In this document: positions 22,401 through 31,000 of the stretch, piece by piece
Layout of the letters: every line of letters begins with the position of its first letter
Position numbering within the stretch: the stretch's first letter is position 1
Assembly (NCBI GenBank): GCA_949373075.1
Contig: CASIBX010000011.1
Location: forward strand, 1 to 62,501
Source: Candidatus Poseidoniaceae archaeon
GTDB taxonomy: Archaea; Thermoplasmatota; Poseidoniia; Poseidoniales; Poseidoniaceae
Reading direction: 5' to 3'
DNA length: 62,501 nucleotides
Program-made: the position numbers and the translations under genes
Notes under the pieces: model-generated
What the model was told of the DNA's origin: nothing
The model's database searches: none
Seen by the model: the letters and a program-made list of their open reading frames with translations, nothing else

Positions 22401-24456
22401 TATATGTTACACTGAATCTCTCCAAGACTACAATTCCAGCCGTCTGAGAATTGATTTCAATAGGGATGTTCACATTACCTGAACCTGTATTTGGAATTAA
22501 GTCGTTGAATGATTTTACGAATGCTGAACCGCCGCGAGTAGTTGTTCCAAGGAGAACGCCTTGGCTTGTCCACTCATTGCTTCCATCTCCACCGACATCT
22601 ATTCCCACTTGCTCAGGAGCATCTGAGTGTAATGCAATATTCAAGTCATCAAGAGTAGGTGTTGCTGCACCACCTGATGCAGTATATCGAACATAGATGT
22701 AGATATATCCGCTCGTCATCGTGACTGCCTTGGAGTCACCACTAAACTGGAACACCTTGGTAGATGAATCTTGGAATTCTACTTGTAGAGAAGTACCTGC
22801 AGGTGTTGTTGCATTCCACCACGCTGTAATTGCGACTGGAGCGGTTCCGGAATAATAATTAGAACGTAACTGGAAATAACCACTGGTTTGGTAAGATGTA
22901 GAATATATCAATGACACGAAATCAAGTACTGGCGTTTCAGTTGAAGTCCCATTCAGATATGCTTTCCAAATTATGCTAGACCCTGGAGTAGCAAATGTCA
23001 ACTTCTGATTGAACAAACCACTCAGCCAAGTAGTTCCTCCATCATTGGAGACATCTAACTCGATGCTGGTATTAGCGGGAACGAATCCTACTAGCGATGA
23101 AACTGTAATTTCAGTAATCTGCTTGGATAGAGTGGTTGTAGTACTCGTGACAATTGAAGAAGTTGAAGTTGGCGTCCTATAATCGAATATAGCCCCTGTG
23201 CCTTCTCTTTGTATCTTGTTTAGATAGGTAGAAGAACAATAATTGTAATAATGACATTGGAATCCAAATGTGTTGTCCCCCAATTGGTCCATACCGTAGT
23301 GGCCTCCGCCATTTATCTGAACTTTACCGGTTCTTTCAACAAACAAATTGTTCATTGTAAAGTGATTGTGATAGCCTCTTGAACTGTAATACTCATTGGA
23401 CACAATCTTTGGAAGGTCTACCATTAAGCCGCTTCCTTGGGTACTTGAATCTCCCAATTGCTCCTTAGAACCAAGCAGCCAACTTCCGTTGATCGATGAA
23501 GGATTGGAAGGATTAACTTCGTACAAGTATCTGTTGTAGTTAGGAAATACAGACTCATACATCAGAAGGAACATACGCCCTGTGTCCTCATCGATATCTA
23601 CCCCTACTGGGTAGTTACTTCCAGAGTAAGAGTATGTGTTTTGACAGGTCCAAGTATTGAGTTTGTTTCCGTTACCATCCCATGTTGAAGATACTGACCA
23701 TTTGACTAGGATTCGATAACTGTAAGATACTGACCAGACATTTCCTGCACCATCGCTAGTAGCATCATAGGCAGTGTATAGTGGCGTAGAGTATGAGCAG
23801 GTTCCTGTACTAATACTGGAAGTGCCAGCATAACTTCCTGTACTCATATTGTATCTCTTGATAGTAGGAGTGGTGTAAACTGAAGTGCTTGTGTATGTCG
23901 CACTATGGTACTCATCATCGTGAACAATTACAAATCCTCTGTAGTTCGATGTAGAAGTAGTCAGTGACTCTGGATTTAACTTACTGGTCCCACCGATGAA
24001 TCCTTGGTCTCCATTTGCAGCGAATCCTCCCGTGTTGTTGACTGTGCCAGTAGATGTTGCTTCAGTCGAACGGTCCATTCCATTCAGATTAGTTGTTGGA
24101 TTACCTACGAGTTCGACTTGCCCATTACTGACATCAAGGTTGCTTCTACTTCCGTAAGCAAACCCAGGAGGGACTCCTGACCAAGTACCACTCCCGGCTC
24201 CGCCAAAATCAGTGTTGCTGGTTAAATTGCCCCAAGTAGTTGAAGATGGCTCTCCTGCTATGTCGAAAGATGCCGAAGTAACTTCAGCTCCATAAGGGAA
24301 TGTCAGATTTCCAGCAAAGCCATTTCCTATACCCGAGAATGTATGTGTATAGGAGGTTGAACCATCTTGGAATTGGGTCTCAGTGACGCCTGCTAAAGCG
24401 ATCGGAGACATTATGGAAACTAAGAATAATGCTGATAAAAATATGGATTTTTGCAT
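19429..24456 (-). CDS. large secreted/surface protein with C-terminal CARDB-like domain, TM anchor and acidic D/Y tail
   Basis: Signal peptide MQKSIFLSALFLVSIMSPIALA (start at 24456 rather than 24495); CARDB-like VAPGQEIKITADVQNVGGETSSQFKVSFYAGD; TM IWLFSMLSIIVLVGIGITA; tail EDDDDEDYEDDDDYDDDY. Confidence 0.85.
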   Translation of the reverse strand: MQKSIFLSALFLVSIMSPIALAGVTETQFQDGSTSYTHTFSGIGNGFAGNLTFPYGAEVTSASFDIAGEPSSTTWGNLTSNTDFGGAGSGTWSGVPPGFAYGSRSNLDVSNGQVELVGNPTTNLNGMDRSTEATSTGTVNNTGGFAANGDQGFIGGTSKLNPESLTTSTSNYRGFVIVHDDEYHSATYTSTSVYTTPTIKRYNMSTGSYAGTSSISTGTCSYSTPLYTAYDATSDGAGNVWSVSYSYRILVKWSVSSTWDGNGNKLNTWTCQNTYSYSGSNYPVGVDIDEDTGRMFLLMYESVFPNYNRYLYEVNPSNPSSINGSWLLGSKEQLGDSSTQGSGLMVDLPKIVSNEYYSSRGYHNHFTMNNLFVERTGKVQINGGGHYGMDQLGDNTFGFQCHYYNYCSSTYLNKIQREGTGAIFDYRTPTSTSSIVTSTTTTLSKQITEITVSSLVGFVPANTSIELDVSNDGGTTWLSGLFNQKLTFATPGSSIIWKAYLNGTSTETPVLDFVSLIYSTSYQTSGYFQLRSNYYSGTAPVAITAWWNATTPAGTSLQVEFQDSSTKVFQFSGDSKAVTMTSGYIYIYVRYTASGGAATPTLDDLNIALHSDAPEQVGIDVGGDGSNEWTSQGVLLGTTTRGGSAFVKSFNDLIPNTGSGNVNIPIEINSQTAGIVVLERFSVTYTINTVNLDISIPEGEILHERNEPYEVVTRHIVGDGANNYIQSATLGFMASPSSSAPTLEWQDGDIFPSPNDPDDWVDIDSSSWSSLNNGILEIHWLFHVTSNFPDQENVRFTTNCLDTSGTNGYQPVPLSSTEGLRVNNSFGLGWLNIRDNDGEVTSNDVEDGSWVAAGETLHFQGAMWFADSNDAPKDSAFDVRIAQNGFVHADWRDTSNMNGTFFISIIMPEIDVESGLAYEIQTYNERDASMVMASNSDWFRTYKVDATSPEVLATTPLNDAYEAADDSQKVSVTVADAVGDPTQLSLYYWVEADHDLNRNGEADPSEYATKVVVNESEADLKTFSTSIDHSRNPNMGRVSYYWDGGDRAGNPLHHTTIVDDESYSWETGPGFDKDDATFRSRKDSSAIFTGLEWFGHNDGAPIFAGTEQTISLGLIDANTAIDFEYIDLVFDFEGPDSEVDQQRISYYGITDTFASHSDFINLASTSAMVQTTNESGMPWILLDYQFTIGWDWPDEDISDISLEYKERGYEFPTRHIIAEHTFIVENDLVLEPSSFLVEDISEPRTGIVADGSRVRNDDRLEFTGRVVYEGSNVPAPRNAAIVIEVFDGESIWSDGSLEDDGGYSVEVPLSHAETLKSSPTRTCLISIGGIPGEGEDMTGQTVSTTLRVIVDDTAPRVVSRTSPINIIDISSTTDLTKVPVEFHGTEDADMTGSKQIVHWVMRDYSRTLTMGAGQSTLGMQQNGQQVIWTGTVDLTDEGRVTMREGDWVGFYLTGYDSAGNEFPVVSNSEASPIAEIASDDTDFERQWVRLGAIGPQLKIASISLSDDHVAPGQEIKITADVQNVGGETSSQFKVSFYAGDSLVPFDSTTLNKIGAGELIPVTATWNAEEGVDRIRVQVDPDDVIVEVNDDDNTAEHKVEIVYVSYMGWFDSVREQPLIWLFSMLSIIVLVGIGITANRTAITHSDDSLYDEDWEDQSEDDDDEDYEDDDDYDDDY

Positions 24457-24560
24457 TGACTTTTCACCTATTACCACTGTGGGCCTTCGGCCCACGCGTG
24501 TTCTTCACATTTGAACAATACTCCGTCATGTCATTTTAGCAAAATAGCGAAAATCGATTA

Positions 24561-24965
24561 ATGGGGGCGGTATTCGCAAAGCAGGTGCGAGACATGGGCT
24601 GGTGGGAAAATCAACACGGGAATCAATTAAGAATTGCAGGAACTGCGACATTTGCTTCATCACTACTTACGGTAATGTCTGCAGCGCAGTTGATGTTTCT
24701 TCAAGATAATGCTGATTTTCAAGAATACACCGGAGCATCAATTGTATTGATTGTTATTGGAGTGATTGGTCTTGCAGTTTCTGCTCCAGCATTCATTAAT
24801 CTCAATACCCGTGCTAAAGCTCTTCAAGCAATAATGTCAACAAAATCAACATCCGAACTCCGTAAGCTCAAAGGCGACGGAGATGAAGCCGCCCGAATAC
24901 TAGGTGGAGGCCACCAAGATTCATGGAATTCTTTCCTTCAAGAGAAGGGATTGAAGAAGCGTTGA
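24561..24965 (+). CDS. hypothetical membrane protein (134 aa)
   Basis: Two hydrophobic segments; operon-like position before the signal peptidase gene. Confidence 0.7.
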   Translation: MGAVFAKQVRDMGWWENQHGNQLRIAGTATFASSLLTVMSAAQLMFLQDNADFQEYTGASIVLIVIGVIGLAVSAPAFINLNTRAKALQAIMSTKSTSELRKLKGDGDEAARILGGGHQDSWNSFLQEKGLKKR

Positions 24966-24981
24966 CTACTGGGTTGTAAAG

Positions 24982-25944
24982 ATGGAAGATTCAGATCCGA
25001 TGCGTACACTTGTTCGCGAGATTTTTCTCGCAGCAGGGATGATCGCCCTACTCGTTCTTGCAATGTGGGCACACACTGGATCTATGCCTCCACTAGTAGT
25101 GGTTGAATCTAATTCAATGCAGCACGATTCTAGTGGTGAAGTAGGTACAATTGATGCTGGAGATTTGGTTCTAGTTCATTCACCAGACCAAAATAAAATT
25201 ATTACATTCGCAGAAGCAACATATCCTAACTCAGAGAATTTTGGTTACGAGTCTTTGGGAATGGAAGGCGATGTGATAATCTATGAAAGAAATGGAGAAA
25301 GTGATAGCACACCGATTATCCATAGAGCGCTATTCAAAATCAATACAGAACAAACAACTCAGATGAATGAAGAAGGTAAATGCCCCGAAGGAGTTCCTTG
25401 GAATGAGATATGTGTCATCACATGGACTGTGCCAGGCACTAAACAAGTGGATGTTGAATCACTAAATTTAGTGTTTGATGGAGATGGTGTTGGGGCGTAC
25501 TCTTGTGGCGGAATTGCCGCTCAGCATGGTTCAGAATGGTTTGGTGTCGAAAATTATACACCACCTAATCCGGGATACATCACTCTAGGGGACAACAATG
25601 ATTGTAATGATGACCAAGGTGTTTTTGAATTTGCAAAAGGGCTTTCTTCGATGCACAGCGGAATGATTAGGCCTATTCAGGAAAATTGGGTAATCGGAAT
25701 ATCTGGTGCTGAAATACCTTGGCTAGGAACTGTAAAATTGATGGTTAGTGGAGGCGACTCTCCCGGAATTAGTCAAGTTCCTGGTCCATCATTCGTATTT
25801 CTAATACTATTTGTTGGAGCGATACTTGCTACGCCGATAGTTGTTGAACCAATAATCAATAGGATATTGCGTAACTCGCCAGAAATGATTGCAGCCGAAC
25901 GCGAAAAAGCGATTTCATTGATTCATTCGTCAGAAGAAGAATGA
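24982..25944 (+). CDS. archaeal-type signal peptidase I (S26B)
   Basis: VVESNSMQ (nucleophile Ser), IIHRALF (His), ITLGDNNDCNDDQG (GDNN box), N- and C-terminal TM segments. Confidence 0.88.
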   Translation: MEDSDPMRTLVREIFLAAGMIALLVLAMWAHTGSMPPLVVVESNSMQHDSSGEVGTIDAGDLVLVHSPDQNKIITFAEATYPNSENFGYESLGMEGDVIIYERNGESDSTPIIHRALFKINTEQTTQMNEEGKCPEGVPWNEICVITWTVPGTKQVDVESLNLVFDGDGVGAYSCGGIAAQHGSEWFGVENYTPPNPGYITLGDNNDCNDDQGVFEFAKGLSSMHSGMIRPIQENWVIGISGAEIPWLGTVKLMVSGGDSPGISQVPGPSFVFLILFVGAILATPIVVEPIINRILRNSPEMIAAEREKAISLIHSSEEE

Positions 25945-26544
25945 TTAATTTTTCTTACCAGATAATCTATCGTCTGCACTTACTAAACGATTCTCAGTAG
26001 TGTTAATTTCATCCTTGATTGAAGTTAGGTCTGCTTGGTCAAGCATTCTTGAAATCATATCTCTGCGTCTTTTCAAATCCGAAATCCTTCTCCCTCTACC
26101 GCGAAGTTTGCTAGAGTCACCACGCATATCCATTAGCCATTCTTCTAACAAAGAGCCTGCCCATTTTTCTGATCGGACACGAGCAGCTAACATAATCTCA
26201 TTAGAACGGTGTCTAAATCTCACTGCACCGTCAGGCATTCTACGAGTTTGAATGGAACCAGGTTTCCAATTTGAAAGATTGACTACTAGTGAAGACTCTT
26301 CGACTATCACACCATCTTCCCAAGATAAATCTGAAACTACAACTTTGTCAGAAAGACGGAATAAAATTTGTACGATTTCATCTTCCTCTAACCAGATTGA
26401 AATGTCTACTGCATCTTCTCCAAACGCCTGTTCGATCCAAGAACGGACCTCGCGATTGGTTGCGTCCATACCAATGCCAAGCAGAGGTCCTTCAAGAACT
26501 ACACTACAGGAGGTTGAAGTGTAATCGTGTCTCCGCCAATTCAT
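25945..26544 (-). CDS. conserved hypothetical protein (start at 26544, not 26736)
   Basis: MNWRRHDYTSTSCSVVLEGPLLGIGMDATN...; the longer track ORF is antisense to the S2P gene. Confidence 0.65.
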   Translation of the reverse strand: MNWRRHDYTSTSCSVVLEGPLLGIGMDATNREVRSWIEQAFGEDAVDISIWLEEDEIVQILFRLSDKVVVSDLSWEDGVIVEESSLVVNLSNWKPGSIQTRRMPDGAVRFRHRSNEIMLAARVRSEKWAGSLLEEWLMDMRGDSSKLRGRGRRISDLKRRRDMISRMLDQADLTSIKDEINTTENRLVSADDRLSGKKN

Positions 26545-28006
26545 GGGGAGCGGTTTTCTTGCAATTGAAGCCGATTGGACGCTCTTTTTTGTGGCAATAA
26601 TTTCGTGGTTTTTTGTCCTAAAATACTGGGAGAAAAGCGGGAAGTTGGATGAATGGAATGCTTCTAGAGTTTTATTTGGACTAGTGTTGATGTTAAGGAC
26701 ATCAAAAGGGCAAAAGACATTAGAAAAAATATCCAAACCTAAGCGCTTTTGGCGGGCTTATGGCGAAGTTTCGCTATGGGTATGCTGGGTTGCTATGTTC
26801 ATTGTAACTGCATTTATCCTGATTGCTATTTTCTCAGCGATAATAATGGGTAACCAAGCGGAAGCAAGACCAATTTCAGAATTGGTTGCAATTCCAGGTA
26901 TTAGCCCAATAATTCCATTGGGGTGGGGAGTTTTTGCTTTCGTAATTTGCTTAGTAATTCATGAGTATGGACATGGGATACAAGCAAGAGCACACGGCAT
27001 GCGCGTTCGCAGCTTCGGGTTATTGATGGCAGGTCCACTTCCATTAGGAGCATTTGCTGAGCCTGAATATTCAGAAATTAGTTCTTCACCACGCAGAGAA
27101 AGGCAAAGAATGTTCGCAGCAGGTCCAGCGACTAACATCTTTGCTGCATTTATTTTGATAGTGATTTTGGGCCAAGTCGCTGGCCAATTTACGACTGCAG
27201 ACCCCGGTGTGCACTCTAGTCAGATCATACTAGACTCAGGTGCAGATGAAGCAGGTTTGGAGCCTTGGGATGTAATTGTAGCAATAAATGGAACTGAAAT
27301 TGTTGATACGGATGATTTTATTGACGTCATGGATGGGCTTTCAGCAGGGCAAAACGTTTCGATAGATGTAATACGGTATGAAGATGGTACTTCTGAAACT
27401 ATTAATGTAAATCTTACAGACAAATACGCCTACTATATCGAATTGGGAATGGATGCTGAAACTTTAGATTCTATGGGAGTCGAAGAGGGAGATGCGTTTC
27501 TTGGAGTCCAGAACCTTGCAGGAGGTACTGCAGGTGTTGACCGCTTAGCAGGATGGGCACATCCTGATTTTGAAACGAGCGCTCTTGGTTATGCCATAAG
27601 TGTTCCAATGGATACGTTGAATCTTCTAATAACTCCATTCGAGAACCAAGGTGTTGCAATACATCCATCGCAAGAGAATATGCTTGATGCGGGAGATGGG
27701 TGGCTGTCTTCACTAGTAGGGTTAAGCGGACTCCTATTCTTGGTAAACCTATTATTTTGGTTGATATGGGTAAATATCCTTCTTGGATTTACTAATTTGT
27801 TTCCAATGATTCCATTCGATGGTGGACATCTTTTCAAAGATATAGTTCACGGAATAATGTCTGGTATACGAAATGTCGGACAGAAGACTGGGTTATACAA
27901 ATTGCATCCTCTTTGGGTCGAGCATACAACCCGTAAAGCTTCATCAATATCATCGGTATTACTGCTACTGGTAATGGGTTTCATTATAATTGGACCATAT
28001 CTGTGA
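26543..28006 (+). CDS. site-2 protease family (M50) membrane metalloprotease with PDZ domain
   Basis: VIHEYGHGIQARAHG (HExxH), LEPWDVIVAINGTEIVDTDDFIDVMDG PDZ, NLFPMIPFDGGHLFKD (NxxPxxPFDGG). Confidence 0.93.
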   Translation: MGSGFLAIEADWTLFFVAIISWFFVLKYWEKSGKLDEWNASRVLFGLVLMLRTSKGQKTLEKISKPKRFWRAYGEVSLWVCWVAMFIVTAFILIAIFSAIIMGNQAEARPISELVAIPGISPIIPLGWGVFAFVICLVIHEYGHGIQARAHGMRVRSFGLLMAGPLPLGAFAEPEYSEISSSPRRERQRMFAAGPATNIFAAFILIVILGQVAGQFTTADPGVHSSQIILDSGADEAGLEPWDVIVAINGTEIVDTDDFIDVMDGLSAGQNVSIDVIRYEDGTSETINVNLTDKYAYYIELGMDAETLDSMGVEEGDAFLGVQNLAGGTAGVDRLAGWAHPDFETSALGYAISVPMDTLNLLITPFENQGVAIHPSQENMLDAGDGWLSSLVGLSGLLFLVNLLFWLIWVNILLGFTNLFPMIPFDGGHLFKDIVHGIMSGIRNVGQKTGLYKLHPLWVEHTTRKASSISSVLLLLVMGFIIIGPYL

Positions 28007-28610
28007 TACGCATTTGTGAAGATTCATTTCCATCATCCTCTTTGCTTAAGTCGATATTTTTTATTCGATTGTCAAGAGCATCTAATGTTGAACTTGTAGA
28101 CTTTCTACAGACTAATGCCAAAAAGAGATGCAATGGCATACCTTGCTCCCAATCAAGGAATTCCTTACCGTTACGTGTAAGCGGAAGTGCGGGGATCCTC
28201 CTTGTTAACATTCCCAAACGGCCACTTAGTCGGCCCACTTCAACACGGAATATTCGCCAGGAGTCACCTCTGACCCCTTTCAATCTGTAAGCGTAAAGAG
28301 GCATTAAGTCACATCTTTTTCCTTCGTAAATCATTGATTGGTACTGGTCCCATGTTCGCCCAGATAGATACAGTTTGGGTTTTTTGGAAGATTTAACCTC
28401 AATCGGGAAACATAAATCTCCTCTGAGTGCTAACAAATCTCCGCTTCCTTCCATTCCAGAACCAGCCGCCCTAACTACCAAAAATGGCCGTTCTAGAACT
28501 TGCCTTGCTCTTGCTTTTGCTATCGGGTCACAAGATCTTGTTACCGCGTCGATACCTTTCGGAATACCTGCGAGAACTGCTCTGAGTTCTCTTTCATATT
28601 GGCTGGACAC
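27984..28610 (-). CDS. hjc: Holliday junction resolvase Hjc-like
   Basis: YERELRAVL, VVRAAGSGMEGSGDLLALRGDLCFPIEVKSSKKPKLYLS matches the Hjc active-site pattern; C-terminal extension. Confidence 0.85.
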   Translation of the reverse strand: MSSQYERELRAVLAGIPKGIDAVTRSCDPIAKARARQVLERPFLVVRAAGSGMEGSGDLLALRGDLCFPIEVKSSKKPKLYLSGRTWDQYQSMIYEGKRCDLMPLYAYRLKGVRGDSWRIFRVEVGRLSGRLGMLTRRIPALPLTRNGKEFLDWEQGMPLHLFLALVCRKSTSSTLDALDNRIKNIDLSKEDDGNESSQMRITDMVQL

Positions 28611-28692
28611 AATAATGAATCGTTGTCAAATGCTTTTGATGATATCGATGTTTACGCGTCACATTGAAGCGTGATTAGCACTAGGACGGTAT

Positions 28693-29409
28693 GTGCGCCG
28701 AATAGCCGTAAGGACTGCGGATTTCCGCCTTTCTTTTCATTTAATGCGCGAATTAAAACGACGTGAATGTAATTTTCTCATGCTCTCCCCCGGTGATAGT
28801 TGGGACGGAATCCTACTGACCTCGCCTGAAGAAGTTAAGGACGGCGAAATACCAGTAGTGGAAGAAAATATTGAGATTGCTGTTGAAAGAGCGATTCAAT
28901 CATCACGGGGTCTAGAGAGTACTGTTCAACTTGTATTCGGAATAGACCCTGGTCCGCGGCCAGGTTTGGCATGGTTAGCCGACGGATTGGTAGTAGGTAG
29001 CGCTCAATTGGAAAAGATTGAGAGTTTGACAAAGCATATCACAGCATTATCCACTGCAGTAATTCACAAAAGAATGTGTGTCAAAATTGGCGATGGAGCA
29101 CCTCTGATTAGAGACCGTATAATCAATCAACTAATTCTGCATGGAATTGAAACATTAGAGGTTAGCGAACATCGGACGAGTCAAGGTTCCCGTTCAAAGG
29201 CTCATCTTCATGCTGCAACTCGGATTGCATTGATGAGTGGAACTCGAGTTTACCAGACGCGTGAACTCGTTCCTACCGATGGAGACTTGCGAGAAATTCA
29301 AAGACAATCAAGAATACATAGTTCTGGATATCTAACGATTTCAACTGAATTAGCAAAATTAGTTGCTCGTGGTGAAATCTCTATGGATGAAGCGATCAAG
29401 AGAGCCTGA
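28693..29409 (+). CDS. conserved archaeal protein with RuvC/RNase H-fold-like GIDPG motif
   Basis: VFGIDPGPRPGLAWLADGLVVGSAQL resembles the first acidic strand of RuvC-like folds; no catalytic assignment made. Confidence 0.6.
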   Translation: MRRIAVRTADFRLSFHLMRELKRRECNFLMLSPGDSWDGILLTSPEEVKDGEIPVVEENIEIAVERAIQSSRGLESTVQLVFGIDPGPRPGLAWLADGLVVGSAQLEKIESLTKHITALSTAVIHKRMCVKIGDGAPLIRDRIINQLILHGIETLEVSEHRTSQGSRSKAHLHAATRIALMSGTRVYQTRELVPTDGDLREIQRQSRIHSSGYLTISTELAKLVARGEISMDEAIKRA

Positions 29410-30244
29410 CACGATATTTTTCTCTACCCTTAGAGTATAACGTGATGACTCCACTAGATGAAACACAAATTGCAATTCCTTCTGCTAATTGACTGATGGC
29501 TCGAGCAGCAAGATGCCTTCCGCCTTCACCTGGTTTTGGACTTATACCGGAAGGGACCTGAACATAGCGCCCTGCATCACTTGCAATGCCTTTGGAGTTG
29601 AATAAAATCGCACCATCTAACCAAGCGAATTCTGCTAGAGTTTCATGGTTATTAGAATCTACAACACTCTTTTTATTATCCGAATGACCCTTGAATGGGT
29701 TCAAGACTAAAGCAGTGGTATATCTCCTTAATTTCGGAACTGAACCGATTGCGAATAATGCACCCACTGCATGTCCTTCTCGACCTCTGCTTCCAATATG
29801 ACGTGCCAGTTCCATCAATCTAGCTAAGATTTCAATATCAATATCGTGTTCTTTGGACATTGTTACTAAACGGTTGGATGTAAGATTACTTGCTTCGATG
29901 ACGATTAATCCATTCATTGGTTCACCAAGAATTGCTAGTATCTTATCGGTCGATTTGAACCGACCTTCTCCCAATCCCTGAAGAATAATATCGTGGAGAT
30001 TATTCAAAACAGATAGCCCTTGGGCGGATAAAGACTCTTCTAAAACCTCAACATCAATATTTGTATCTTTGAGGTTCTCAGATACTTTGTTTGATGATGT
30101 GAGTGTTACCAAACGCATTTTAGGCGGCAGTACATCTCTAATTTTCATTATCATTCGAGAATTATTGGATAATAATACTGCAGTAGTAAATCCACTACGC
30201 TCGTTTTCAATAGCCGAGGCCACCAAATTTGGCAGATCGACCAT
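29396..30244 (-). CDS. dacZ: diadenylate cyclase (DAC/DisA_N domain), probable c-di-AMP synthase
   Basis: LDGAILFNSKGIASDAGRYV (DGA motif) and GGRHLAARAISQLAEGIAICVSSSGVITLYSKG (RHxAA motif), with archaeal-type N-terminal region. Confidence 0.85.
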   Translation of the reverse strand: MVDLPNLVASAIENERSGFTTAVLLSNNSRMIMKIRDVLPPKMRLVTLTSSNKVSENLKDTNIDVEVLEESLSAQGLSVLNNLHDIILQGLGEGRFKSTDKILAILGEPMNGLIVIEASNLTSNRLVTMSKEHDIDIEILARLMELARHIGSRGREGHAVGALFAIGSVPKLRRYTTALVLNPFKGHSDNKKSVVDSNNHETLAEFAWLDGAILFNSKGIASDAGRYVQVPSGISPKPGEGGRHLAARAISQLAEGIAICVSSSGVITLYSKGREKYRVRLS

Positions 30245-30254
30245 CTATTTCACC

Positions 30255-30881
30255 TCAATCCATTGTGATGTCGACGCCGGGGAGTTGGTCTTCAGACTCA
30301 CGGTATACAGTTCGCATGTTGTTGATGAAATTTCTTTGTTTGACAACAATATTGTACTCCCTGATTCCAAAGTCTTCTTCACCATCTAGTATTCCCAATA
30401 AGCATTCAAGGGTTAATCTTGCACCTTCACGATGAGGATATGCAAAAACTCCCATTGAAAGAGGAGGTGCAGCTATAGTCTTCACGCCTTTCATTTCTTT
30501 AATTGTAGCAAACAGGTTGTCATATGCCTCTGGAAGTAGTTGTCTGCGTGCTTCATCTTGATTTGGCCTACGGCAATCAGGGCTCACTACATGGATGATA
30601 TGTTTGAATTTCTTATCCAGATTATATGGCTTAGAAACTACGTTATTTGTGACTGGACACGGAGGGAGATTTGACTTTCTCTGTTCGACACTTACTTCAC
30701 GACAAAACGCTCGTAGTTCTTCGCCGGCAGCATTGTGTATTTGAGCGTCGATTCCTTCACGCCCAGAGAGTCGATTATTGGCAGGTGTGATGACTATATC
30801 TGCCTCTTGTAAATGTAGGTCCCCACCTATCACACGGAGTACTCCCCAGCGACAGGTTCGCGCCATGTACAATTGGACCAT
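30255..30881 (-). CDS. macrodomain protein (ADP-ribose binding/hydrolase-like)
   Basis: GGDLHLQEADIVITPANNRLSGREGIDAQIHNAAG and TIAAPPLSMGVFAYPHREGARLTLECL are macrodomain motifs. Start may be the internal Met at 30866. Confidence 0.85.
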   Translation of the reverse strand: MVQLYMARTCRWGVLRVIGGDLHLQEADIVITPANNRLSGREGIDAQIHNAAGEELRAFCREVSVEQRKSNLPPCPVTNNVVSKPYNLDKKFKHIIHVVSPDCRRPNQDEARRQLLPEAYDNLFATIKEMKGVKTIAAPPLSMGVFAYPHREGARLTLECLLGILDGEEDFGIREYNIVVKQRNFINNMRTVYRESEDQLPGVDITMD

Positions 30882-31000
30882 GCATTGAGAGGGGGGGGCC
30901 GACCTTCATATACACATTGACGAAAACGGCATAAAAAACCGAATTTGGGTTTATACATTCTATCGAAGTGACTTTGTGTAATCATCGCGCGGAGCGACTC

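Noticed and set aside
26545-26736. Upstream extension of minus ORF 25945..26736
   Set aside because: Antisense to the 5' part of the S2P gene; ATG 26544 fits divergent start positions.
30890-30905. gaggggggggcc G-run considered as another GC hairpin or G-quadruplex
   Set aside because: Single G-run with no complementary arm and no further G-tracts nearby.
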